This document shows positions 1-5,800 of a stretch of 6,363 bases of DNA, in pieces. A program made the position numbers and the translations under genes. The notes below the pieces were generated by a model. The model saw only the letters and a program-made list of their open reading frames with translations, was not told the DNA's origin and ran no database searches. Origin of the DNA: an uncultured Verrucomicrobiales bacterium (GTDB lineage Bacteria > Verrucomicrobiota > Verrucomicrobiae > Limisphaerales > CANJSG01). Location of the stretch: contig CAMLMI010000286.1 of the NCBI GenBank assembly GCA_946480965.1, forward strand, positions 1 to 6,363, written 5' to 3'. Numbering within the stretch: position 1 is the stretch's first letter; each line of letters begins with the position of its first letter.

Positions 1-17
1 CGCCGGGCAGTGGTTGA
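1..17 (+). CDS. Possible last codons of an upstream rightward gene
   Basis: One forward frame enters from the left edge and stops at TGA 15-17, with final residues reading Pro-Gly-Ser-Gly. Six bases later a strong rightward terminator begins, which is the usual spacing for a gene end. Only four codons are visible, so neither product nor coding status can be judged. The call rests on the terminator. The other two forward frames stay open through this short stretch, so the real gene could end elsewhere. Confidence 0.25.
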
Positions 18-20
18 GAC

Positions 21-69
21 CAAGGGCGCGTCCTCCGGGGCGCGCCCCTTTTCTTTTTGGCAAGGGCGC
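21..69. repeat. 9-bp direct repeat flanking the terminator
   Basis: CAAGGGCGC occurs at 21-29 and again at 61-69, exactly 40 bp apart. The first copy forms part of the terminator's left arm and the second lies just past its T tract. It may be a duplication remnant or chance in GC-rich DNA. No function can be assigned. Confidence 0.4.
24..58 (+). terminator. Intrinsic terminator of a rightward gene lying left of the window
   Basis: A perfect 7-bp GC stem pairs GGGCGCG (24-30) with CGCGCCC (41-47) around a 10-base loop. It is followed directly by a T-rich tract (49-58, T4-C-T5). The T tract lies on the forward side only, so it ends transcription coming from the left edge, not the leftward lpxA transcript. 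The right part includes a 12-bp perfect palindrome, GGGGCGCGCCCC, at 37-48. Confidence 0.72.
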
Positions 70-121
70 AGCGAAGGAGAGAGCCAGAGTGGGATTGGCT
101 TCCAGTCGATTCTACGTGCTT

Positions 122-898
122 CTACCGGGCCAAGCCGCGCTCGGTGGTGCTGGCGAACTCGATCAGGTGCTGCACCTCGGGGAACTGCGGCAGTTCGGTC
201 TTCAGCTTCTCCAGCGCGTTGCTGGTGGAGAGTCCTTCGCGGAAGAGGATCTTGTAGGCCTGCTTGAGCGCGGCGATCGACTCCTCGGAGATGCCGTGTC
301 GCTCCATGCCGACCTTGTTGATCGTGCGGGTCTCGGCGGGATTGCCGTCGCCGATCATGAAGGGAGGGATGTCCTGCACGACCTTCGAGCAGCCGCCGAT
401 CATGGCGAACTTGCCGATGCGGCAGAACTGATGGACCGCCGCCAGCCCGCCGACGATCGCCCGGTCCCCCACCGTGACATGGCCGGCGAGGGTGCCGACG
501 TTCGACATGATGATGTGGTTGCCGAGCTGGCAGTCGTGGGCCACGTGGCAGTAGGCGAGAATGTTGTTGTCCGAGCCCACCACGGTGGCGTCGCCGTCAC
601 TGGTGGCGCTGTGGATGGTGACGTATTCGCGGAACGTGTTCCGGTCGCCGATACGGGTCCAGGTGGTGCCGCCCTTCCACTTGAGGTCCTGGGTCTTCAG
701 CCCGATGGAGGCGAAGGGGAAGATCTCGTTGTCGTCGCCGAGGACGGTGTGGCCGTCGATCACGACGTGGGAATGCAGGCGGCAGCGGGCGCCGAGGACG
801 ACGTGCTCGCCGACGACGCAGTAGGGCCCGATCTGGCAGCCCTCGCCGATCCGGGCGCCGGCATGGATGACGGCGGTGGGGTGGATCATGGTGCTCAT
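122..898 (-). CDS. lpxA: Acyl-[ACP]--UDP-N-acetylglucosamine O-acyltransferase (LpxA)
   Basis: LpxA catalyses the first step of lipid A synthesis in the cytosol, moving an (R)-3-hydroxyacyl group from ACP to the 3-OH of UDP-GlcNAc. The 258 residues match the usual length (about 262 in E. coli). Residues 1-185 show hexapeptide repeats of the left-handed beta helix, and the helical C-terminal part runs from about 190 to 258. The catalytic His is H121 in AHDC (E. coli H125); H140 in LAGH and H156 in VHQF match E. coli H144 and H160. G169 matches E. coli G173, the acyl-chain ruler position, so a long chain (about C14) is expected rather than C10; that is inferred. The gene overlaps the upstream fusion gene as ATGA. 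Met4 (ATG at 889) is an alternative start, because GAAGGA lies 8 bases before it while the first ATG has no properly spaced ribosome binding site. lpxB and lpxD are not nearby. Confidence 0.97.
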   Translation of the reverse strand: MSTMIHPTAVIHAGARIGEGCQIGPYCVVGEHVVLGARCRLHSHVVIDGHTVLGDDNEIFPFASIGLKTQDLKWKGGTTWTRIGDRNTFREYVTIHSATSDGDATVVGSDNNILAYCHVAHDCQLGNHIIMSNVGTLAGHVTVGDRAIVGGLAAVHQFCRIGKFAMIGGCSKVVQDIPPFMIGDGNPAETRTINKVGMERHGISEESIAALKQAYKILFREGLSTSNALEKLKTELPQFPEVQHLIEFASTTERGLAR

Positions 899-2235
899 CC
901 TTCGTTGTCCACGATCATGAAGGTCACGTCCGCCTCGCTCACGGTCTCGCCGTCCACGGAGCAGACGCCCTTGGCCTTGCCGATCTTCCCGCGGGCCTTG
1001 GTCATGTCCACGGTGATCACCAGGGAATCGCCGGGGCGGACGGGCTTGCGCCACTTCACGTTCTCGGCGGACATGAAGTAGGCGATCTTCCCGGCGTTCT
1101 CCGCCTGTTTCATCATGAGGATGCCGGCGACCTGCGCGATGGCCTCCAGCTGGAGCACGCCGGGCATGATGGGATGGCCGGGGAAATGGCCGGCGAAGAA
1201 CGGTTCGCCCATCGTAACCTGCTTCACGGCCACGATCTGGTTCCCTTCGATCTTGGTGACGCGGTCCACCATGAGGAACGGCGGCCGGTGCGGCAGCATC
1301 TTCATCACCTGCATGATGTCGAGGACGGCGCCGTCGCGGACGATGGGTTCGGGCGCCTTGGCCGGTTGCGGCGGCGGGGCGAAGGTCTGGGCCTGCTGCA
1401 GCGGTTTCTTGATCTGGGCGACGATGAGCTTGGCCAGCTCGCAATTGGCGCCGTGGCTGGGCTTCACCGCGATGACGTGGCCCTGGAGCGGGCGGCCGAC
1501 GAGCGAGAGGTCGCCGATGATGTCGAGGATCTTGTGCCGGACGAACTCCTCGGGGTAGCGCAGCGGCTCGTTGGTCAGGATGGCGTCGTCGCGGATGACG
1601 ATGGCGTTCTCGAGGCTGCCGCCCTTGATCAGGCCGTTCTTGAAGAGGAACTCCAGCTCCTCGAAGAAGCAGAAGGTGCGGGCGTGGCTCAGCTCCACCT
1701 CCCAGGTCTGCGGGTTCACCTCCACGCTGAAGAACTGGGTGAACCGGCCCTTCTTGTCCGCGCTGGTGCAGGTGATCTTGAAGCGGTCGTGGGGGAAGAC
1801 CGACATCATGGTCTCGCCGTGGTTGAACTCCAGCGGCTGGGCGATCTTGTAGACCTCGCGCGGCTCGGTCTGCGCGACGATGCCCGACTGGTGGATCATC
1901 CGGACGTATTCGCGGCTGCTGCCGTCGGCGATGGGCGGCTCGTTCGCGTCCAGCTCCACGATGGCGTTGTCCACGCCCAGGCCGGCGAAGGCGGCGAGGA
2001 CGTGCTCCACGGTGTGGATGCGGACGTTGCCCTTGGCCAGGGTGGTGGAGCGGTTGGTCTCGGAGACGTGCTCCACGCGGGCCTCGATCTCCGGTTTGCC
2101 GTCCAGATCGACGCGGCGGAAGCGGATGCCCGTTCCCACCGGGGCCGGCAGGAAGGCCATCTGGACCTTGTTTCCGCTGTGCAGGCCGATCCCAGAAAAG
2201 GTGACCGGGTCCCGCAGGGTATGTTGTTGCGACAC
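895..2235 (-). CDS. lpxC-fabZ: Bifunctional UDP-3-O-acyl-GlcNAc deacetylase / 3-hydroxyacyl-ACP dehydratase (LpxC-FabZ fusion)
   Basis: This 446-residue cytosolic protein joins two enzymes. Residues 1-280 are LpxC, the zinc deacetylase that commits lipid A synthesis. HTVEH (74-78) supplies catalytic E77 and zinc ligand H78, RHKILD (233-238) supplies ligands H234 and D238, and SHGAN supplies H261 (E. coli H265). Residues 303-446 are FabZ, a hot-dog-fold dehydratase making trans-2-enoyl-ACP. It has PHRPPFLMVDRV (315-326), catalytic H350 in GHFPGHP, and E364 fourteen residues later. A linker rich in Pro, Ala and Gln (about 278-300) separates them. Both halves are full length with all key residues, so both should be active. 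The start is GTG at 2235: an in-frame TAA lies 9 bases upstream, no other standard start fits between, and the conserved LpxC N-terminus (TLRDPVTFSGIGLHSG) begins at residue 6. No Shine-Dalgarno sequence is visible. The fusion is known from several phyla. Confidence 0.98.
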   Translation of the reverse strand: MSQQHTLRDPVTFSGIGLHSGNKVQMAFLPAPVGTGIRFRRVDLDGKPEIEARVEHVSETNRSTTLAKGNVRIHTVEHVLAAFAGLGVDNAIVELDANEPPIADGSSREYVRMIHQSGIVAQTEPREVYKIAQPLEFNHGETMMSVFPHDRFKITCTSADKKGRFTQFFSVEVNPQTWEVELSHARTFCFFEELEFLFKNGLIKGGSLENAIVIRDDAILTNEPLRYPEEFVRHKILDIIGDLSLVGRPLQGHVIAVKPSHGANCELAKLIVAQIKKPLQQAQTFAPPPQPAKAPEPIVRDGAVLDIMQVMKMLPHRPPFLMVDRVTKIEGNQIVAVKQVTMGEPFFAGHFPGHPIMPGVLQLEAIAQVAGILMMKQAENAGKIAYFMSAENVKWRKPVRPGDSLVITVDMTKARGKIGKAKGVCSVDGETVSEADVTFMIVDNEG

Positions 2236-2242
2236 GGGGCGG

Positions 2243-2272
2243 ATTTAACGGAACCCGACAAAGCACGGGCAA
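2243..2272 (-). promoter_or_regulatory. Candidate promoter of lpxC-fabZ-lpxA
   Basis: On the minus strand, TTGCCC (2272-2267) and TTAAAT (2248-2243) each match four of six sigma70 consensus bases, with an 18-bp spacer. The -10 box ends 7 bp before the GTG start, which predicts a leaderless or nearly leaderless mRNA and fits the missing Shine-Dalgarno sequence. The match is moderate, so this is a candidate only. The stretch 2273-2371 between this and the divergent promoter shows only a 5-bp inverted repeat (CACGC/GCGTG, 2307-2321) that might be an operator or chance. Confidence 0.35.
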
Positions 2273-2371
2273 CTGAAAGTTTCGGACCGGCGCGCAGGGA
2301 TGATTCCACGCAAGGCGCGTGTTGCTGCGAGGTGCGGACGGCCTGATTGATGGAGCGCGAGGATTAACCGT

Positions 2372-2400
2372 TTGACACCCCCATACCCGCTCCCTAGCGT
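2372..2400 (+). promoter_or_regulatory. Candidate sigma70-type promoter of the rightward cluster
   Basis: A perfect -35 box TTGACA (2372-2377) is followed after exactly 17 bp by TAGCGT (2395-2400). That hexamer keeps the three most conserved -10 bases (T, A and final T). Transcription would start near 2407, about 8-9 bases before the ATG at 2416, giving a very short leader without room for a Shine-Dalgarno sequence. It would drive the Ala/Pro-rich protein, trxA and the GspF-like gene. Confidence 0.6.
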
Positions 2401-2415
2401 GCTTGCACAATCCGT

Positions 2416-2904
2416 ATGTCCGACGAAAACACGCCGACGCCCGGAGAGGCGCTTCCTCCCAAGCCCGCTGAAGCTGGCAAGGTCCAACCCAAACAGGCCA
2501 CTGTCCGGATCAGCCTTCCTCCCAAGCCCGCCGGTGGAGCGACCATCCGGCTCCCAACGATGAAGCCGGCCACCGCGTCGGCTCCGGCTCCTGCGGCTCC
2601 GGCCGCTGCCTCGTCGGCTCCTTCGGCCCCTTCAGCCGCACCCAAGGCTCCCACGCCTCCCGCTCCCCGCCCGGCGGCTCCTTCGACGGCTCCCCGTCCT
2701 GCGGCTCCGGCCACGGCGACCCGCCCGGCCGCCCCCACCGCCGCCAAACCGGCCGCTCCGGCCGCCGCTTCGAAGGCTCCGGCCGCCATCGGCACCGCGG
2801 ACAAGGTTCTCGCCATCGCCGCCATCGTCGTGGCCGTTGCAGCCGTCGGCGTGATCGCCCTGCTCACCTGGAGCGGAGACGACTTCTTCAAACCTGTTCT
2901 CTGA
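2416..2904 (+). CDS. Ala/Pro-rich protein with C-terminal transmembrane anchor, function unknown
   Basis: The 162 residues fall into three parts. Residues 1-50 contain paired motifs: LPPKPA twice (13-18 and 34-39), and the related [10 protein letters not shown] and TIRLPTMKP. Residues 51-125 are almost entirely Ala, Pro, Ser, Thr and a few Lys/Arg, and are likely disordered and extended. Residues about 131-151 form one hydrophobic segment, followed by a short tail ([11 protein letters not shown]). There is no N-terminal signal peptide, so it resembles a tail-anchored inner-membrane protein with a cytosolic N-terminus; that topology is inferred. The ATG at 2416 is the first start after the promoter candidate and has no ribosome binding site. 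trxA follows after 7 bp, so the two are probably co-transcribed. I do not recognise a named family. Similar Ala/Pro-rich membrane proteins with TVRI.LPPKP motifs seem common in Verrucomicrobiota, from memory only. Poor conservation of the low-complexity part is expected. Confidence 0.85.
   Translation: MSDENTPTPGEALPPKPAEAGKVQPKQATVRISLPPKPAGGATIRLPTMKPATASAPAPAAPAAASSAPSAPSAAPKAPTPPAPRPAAPSTAPRPAAPATATRPAAPTAAKPAAPAAASKAPAAIGTADKVLAIAAIVVAVAAVGVIALLTWSGDDFFKPVL
2452..2531 (+). repeat. 17-bp exact direct repeat in the Ala/Pro-rich gene
   Basis: CTTCCTCCCAAGCCCGC occurs at 2452-2468 and 2515-2531. The copies are 63 bp (21 codons) apart and in the same frame, each encoding LPPKPA. This points to an internal in-frame duplication in the N-terminal region rather than a mobile element. 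Confidence 0.8.
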
Positions 2905-2911
2905 GCCGCGT

Positions 2912-3250
2912 ATGGCCTCCGCTAACATCCTCACGCTGACCGACGAGAACTTCAAAACGGCCGTCCTCGCTTCCAGCCAGCCGGTGCTGGTCGACTTCTG
3001 GGCCGAATGGTGCGGCCCCTGCAAGATGATCGCCCCCGTCCTGGACGAGCTGGCCTCCGAATACGAGGGCCGCGTCCAGATCGGCAAGGTGAACATCGAC
3101 GACCACGCGGGCATAGCCTCCCAATACGGCGTCCGGGCCATCCCCACGCTGCTTGTCTTCAAGGACGGCCAGGTGGTGGACCAGATGGTCGGCGCCCGTT
3201 CCAAGCGCGACCTCAAGGCGAGCCTCGACCGCGTGGCCGCAGCGTCCTAG
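2912..3250 (+). CDS. trxA: Thioredoxin
   Basis: This is a small cytosolic dithiol reductant that reduces disulfides in target proteins and is itself recharged by thioredoxin reductase. The 112 residues are close to the 108-109 typical of thioredoxin 1. The active site WCGPC is at 33-37, with redox cysteines C34 and C37. Buried D28 and K59 match E. coli D26 and K57, and the cis-proline is P78 in [16 protein letters not shown] is the classical thioredoxin sequence, so this is a true thioredoxin rather than a secreted TlpA or Dsb-like protein; there is no signal peptide. The ATG lies 7 bp after the preceding stop with no clear Shine-Dalgarno sequence, which suggests translational coupling. The GspF-like gene follows after 17 bp. 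Thioredoxin reductase is not in the window. Confidence 0.97.
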   Translation: MASANILTLTDENFKTAVLASSQPVLVDFWAEWCGPCKMIAPVLDELASEYEGRVQIGKVNIDDHAGIASQYGVRAIPTLLVFKDGQVVDQMVGARSKRDLKASLDRVAAAS

Positions 3251-3267
3251 TCGCGGAAGGAGCGGCG

Positions 3268-4266
3268 ATGGCCTTCATCGTCCTGCCAGACCAATTCGTG
3301 CGGAGAGCCGAGCTGTTCCATCAGCTCGGCTCTTTGCTTTCCGCCGGGCTGCCTGCTCTGCGCGCGCTCGAACAGCTCTCGAAACATCCCCCGGCCCGCA
3401 GCTTCAAACAGCCGCTCCAGCGGGTCGTCGCCCAGATCGAACAGGGCGAGACCTTCACCCGCGCCCTCCAGAAGTCCGGCACTTGGTTGACCAACTTCGA
3501 CCTCGCCCTGCTCGACGCCAGCGAACGCAGCGGTCGCATCGACGCCGCCTGCCGCATCCTGGCCGAGTATTACCGCGAACGCGCCCGGCTCGCGAAGCAG
3601 ATGATCTCGGCGATGGCCTATCCGGTGTTCGTTCTCGGCTTCGCCCTCATGCTCTTCCCGCTGCCGCTCTTCACCGGCCTGCTGCTCCGGGGCGAAGTGC
3701 TGCCTTTCGTTCTGCAAAAGGCGGCCGCTTTCGGCCTCTTGGCTGGTGTTCCCCTGCTGGTGATCTGGGCCGTCCAGGGCCGACGCGGCGAAGCATGGCG
3801 GGGCGTGCTGGAATCCCTCTGCCATCCGATTCCGTTTCTGGGCAAGGCCCGCCGACAGATGGCGCTGGCCCGGCTCTGCACCGCGCTGGAAGCCCTGATC
3901 AACGCCGGTGTCTCCATCGCCCAGGCCTGGGAACTCGCCGCTGCGGCCAGCGGTTCGCCCCGGCTTGCCCGCACCGTGGCGGCTTGGCCCGCGCAGCTGG
4001 AGCTGGGGCGGACCCCGGCGGAGCTCGTCCAGGAAGCATCCGTTTTTCCAGATCTGTTCCAGAGCATGTATGCGGGCGGGGAAATCAGCGGCCAGCAGGA
4101 CGAGGTGCTGCTGCGGCTGCGGACTCACTATGCCGAGGAGGGCGCACGCAACCTCCAGTTCGTGGTCGATTGGACCCCGCGCCTTGCCTATCTGGCCATC
4201 GTGCTCTACGCCGCCTTCCAGATCGTCGGCTTCTACGCGGGCTACTACGGGCAAATGGGCCTGTGA
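3268..4266 (+). CDS. Type II secretion / type IV pilus inner-membrane platform protein family (GspF/PilC-like)
   Basis: GspF/PilC proteins are inner-membrane platforms coupling a cytosolic ATPase to pilus or pseudopilus assembly. The 332 residues contain the two tandem F domains typical of the family. The first (about 12-136) has FHQLGSLLSAGLPALRALEQL and LDASERSGR; the second (about 195-318) has LCTALEALINAGVSIAQAWELAA and AGGEISGQ. Hydrophobic segments lie at about 117-139, 150-170 and 306-328, the usual three. It is shorter than typical GspF (about 400) because the first domain begins almost at the N-terminus, so the usual N-terminal cytosolic extension is missing. The ATG has a strong Shine-Dalgarno sequence (GGAAGGAG, 3255-3262, 5 bases upstream), so this is the true start rather than a truncation. 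No GspE ATPase, GspG pseudopilin or secretin gene is adjacent, so the machinery it serves, and whether it acts in secretion at all, cannot be told from the window. Confidence 0.92.
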   Translation: MAFIVLPDQFVRRAELFHQLGSLLSAGLPALRALEQLSKHPPARSFKQPLQRVVAQIEQGETFTRALQKSGTWLTNFDLALLDASERSGRIDAACRILAEYYRERARLAKQMISAMAYPVFVLGFALMLFPLPLFTGLLLRGEVLPFVLQKAAAFGLLAGVPLLVIWAVQGRRGEAWRGVLESLCHPIPFLGKARRQMALARLCTALEALINAGVSIAQAWELAAAASGSPRLARTVAAWPAQLELGRTPAELVQEASVFPDLFQSMYAGGEISGQQDEVLLRLRTHYAEEGARNLQFVVDWTPRLAYLAIVLYAAFQIVGFYAGYYGQMGL

Positions 4267-4363
4267 TTGACGCTGCGGGTTCCGGGGTGTTGAGCTGGGA
4301 AGGCAGGTCCAGTTGAGCTTCAATCGCCGCCGTCCGATAGACAACCGGTTGGGAATCATCGCC

Positions 4364-5794
4364 ATGAAACGAGAGACGCTTGGAACGCACCAGAAGGCCC
4401 TTCAGATCAACCTCGACCCGAGCAAATACGGCGCGTTCGCCGAGATCGGCGCGGGGCAGGAGGTGACCCGCTGGTTTTTCCGGGTCGGCGCGGCCGCCGG
4501 CACCGTGGCCAAGACCATCTCGGCCTACGACATGACGGTCAGCGACTCGATCTACGGCCATGTGGATCGCTACGTCAGCCAAGAGCGGCTCCTGACCATG
4601 CTCGACCACGAATACAGCCTCCTGGTCGAGCGGTTGGCGGCCAAGCGGGGAGAGACCACCAAGTTCTTCGCCTTCGCCGACACCGTGGTGGCCAAGAGCT
4701 TCACCCGGAAGGACGACGCCCACGGTTGGCTGGGCATCCGCTTCCAGACCGCTCCGGGGGCCGAGCCCTCCCAGATCGTCGTCCACGTGCGGCTCTGGGA
4801 CAAAGAGAACATCCAGCAGCAGGAAGCCCTCGGCATCCTCGGCGTGAACCTCATCCACGCCGGGCTCTACTTCCACCACGACGTCGATCTGCTGGTGGAG
4901 TCGCTGATCGACAACCTTTCCTTGGAACGGGTCGAGATCGACATGATGAACTGCACCGGCCCGGCCTTCGCGGGTTTGGACAACCGGCTGCTCTCCTTGA
5001 AGCTGGTGCAGACCGGCCTGACCAACGCGGCGATGTTTATGGCCAACGGCGAGAACGTGCAGCCCGCCGACGCGCTCTACAAGAAGGCCATCCTCGTCGA
5101 GCGCGGCAGCTTCCGCCCCGTGACCAACACCACCCTCGACATGCTGCGCAGCGCGCAGGCGATGTTCGTGCAGGAACCGCAGGTGCAGGGGGAGGACTTC
5201 ATGGTGCTCATGGAGATGACCATGAAGAACCTCACCACCGAGCAGGGCATCGACCATGCGGACTTCCTCGCGCGGGTGGACATGCTCGGCGCACTGGGGA
5301 TGAACGTGCTGATCTCCAACTACGGCGAATACCACCGCCTGGCCGCCTACCTCTTCCGCTACACCAAGAAGATGATCGGCATCGTCATGGGCGTGCCGAG
5401 CCTCAAGGAGATCTTCGACGAGAAGTATTACACGAACCTGGAGGGCGGCATCCTCGAGTCCTTTGGCCGGCTCTTCAAAAACGACCTGAAGATCTACGCG
5501 TATCCGTTGCTGGAGGAGAAGGCGGGCTCGCTCATCACGGCGGGCAATCTCCGCGTGGCCCCGCACCTCCGCCACCTCTACGCCTACCTCGTCGAGAACC
5601 GCTTCATCGACAGCATCCGCGACTACAACGAGAAGTATCTCAGCATCTTCTCCCGCGACGTGCTGGCCAAGATCCGCTCCGGCGACAAGGCCTGGGAAGG
5701 CATGGTGCCGCAGGCGGTCGCGTGCCTGATCAAGGAGCGCAAGCTCCTCGGCTACCGCGAGGCCACGCCCAAGGCCTCCAATGCGGTGATCTGA
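4364..5794 (+). CDS. Conserved cytosolic protein of unknown function
   Basis: This 476-residue protein has no signal peptide, no transmembrane segment and no low-complexity stretch, so it is probably a globular cytosolic protein. The N-terminal block (1-60, with INLDPSKYGAFAEIGAGQEVTRWFF and ISAYDM) looks strongly conserved; I recall similar proteins in other bacterial phyla. I know no established function. Homologues sometimes carry labels such as TonB-dependent receptor or nicotinate-nucleotide adenylyltransferase. Neither fits: there is no signal, plug or barrel, and no HxGH nucleotidyltransferase motif. Other visible blocks are LGVNLIHAGLYFH (158-170), EIDMMNCTGPAF (191-202) and NVLISNYGEYHRL (314-326). 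The ATG at 4364 is chosen because the conserved N-terminus begins there (MKRETLGTHQKAL); GGGA lies 9 bases upstream, a weak ribosome binding site. A TTG at 4313 would add 17 unconserved basic residues. The 97-bp gap from the GspF-like gene shows no convincing promoter or terminator, so co-transcription is possible. Confidence 0.93.
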   Translation: MKRETLGTHQKALQINLDPSKYGAFAEIGAGQEVTRWFFRVGAAAGTVAKTISAYDMTVSDSIYGHVDRYVSQERLLTMLDHEYSLLVERLAAKRGETTKFFAFADTVVAKSFTRKDDAHGWLGIRFQTAPGAEPSQIVVHVRLWDKENIQQQEALGILGVNLIHAGLYFHHDVDLLVESLIDNLSLERVEIDMMNCTGPAFAGLDNRLLSLKLVQTGLTNAAMFMANGENVQPADALYKKAILVERGSFRPVTNTTLDMLRSAQAMFVQEPQVQGEDFMVLMEMTMKNLTTEQGIDHADFLARVDMLGALGMNVLISNYGEYHRLAAYLFRYTKKMIGIVMGVPSLKEIFDEKYYTNLEGGILESFGRLFKNDLKIYAYPLLEEKAGSLITAGNLRVAPHLRHLYAYLVENRFIDSIRDYNEKYLSIFSRDVLAKIRSGDKAWEGMVPQAVACLIKERKLLGYREATPKASNAVI

Positions 5795-5800
5795 AACGGC

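Noticed and set aside
81..101. AGCCA/TGGCT inverted repeat as a terminator for lpxA
   Set aside because: The stem is only 5 bp with a 9-base loop and no T tract follows on the minus strand, so it is too weak to call.
14..1081. Long rightward open frame antisense to lpxA and the FabZ end
   Set aside because: It is an antisense shadow in high-GC DNA, rich in Asp/Val/Ala/Gly with no recognisable domain, while the opposite strand encodes an intact LpxA.
1174..2346. Long rightward open frame antisense to lpxC-fabZ
   Set aside because: Composition (His/Asp/Leu/Val-rich, no domain) is typical of a GC-rich antisense frame. The opposite strand encodes the fusion with all catalytic residues.
899..2410. 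Open leftward frame continuing upstream of lpxA for about 500 codons
   Set aside because: It is a shadow of lpxC-fabZ in another frame. The translation is Arg/Pro/Gly-rich low-complexity sequence, and the true LpxA begins at 898 (or 889).
2570..2790. Ala/Pro-coding GGCTCC-rich stretch as a tandem repeat or CRISPR-like array
   Set aside because: The periodicity comes from repeated Ala, Pro and Ser codons in a low-complexity protein. There are no regular spacers or exact repeat units.
4289..4341. TTGAGC hexamers and GATAGA as a promoter for the 4364 gene, and the 8-bp repeat GTTGAGCT (4289-4296, 4312-4319)
   Set aside because: The best pairing (TTGAGC 4313, GATAGA 4336) lacks the conserved first and last T of the -10 box. 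An 8-bp repeat is expected by chance often enough.
3247..4365. Leftward open frame antisense to the GspF-like gene
   Set aside because: No domain is recognisable, and the sense strand has tandem F domains, three membrane segments and a strong Shine-Dalgarno sequence.
4085..5575. Long leftward open frame antisense to the conserved 476-residue gene
   Set aside because: It is an antisense shadow with low-complexity Val/Glu/His-rich translation and no start context. The rightward protein has clear conserved-looking blocks.
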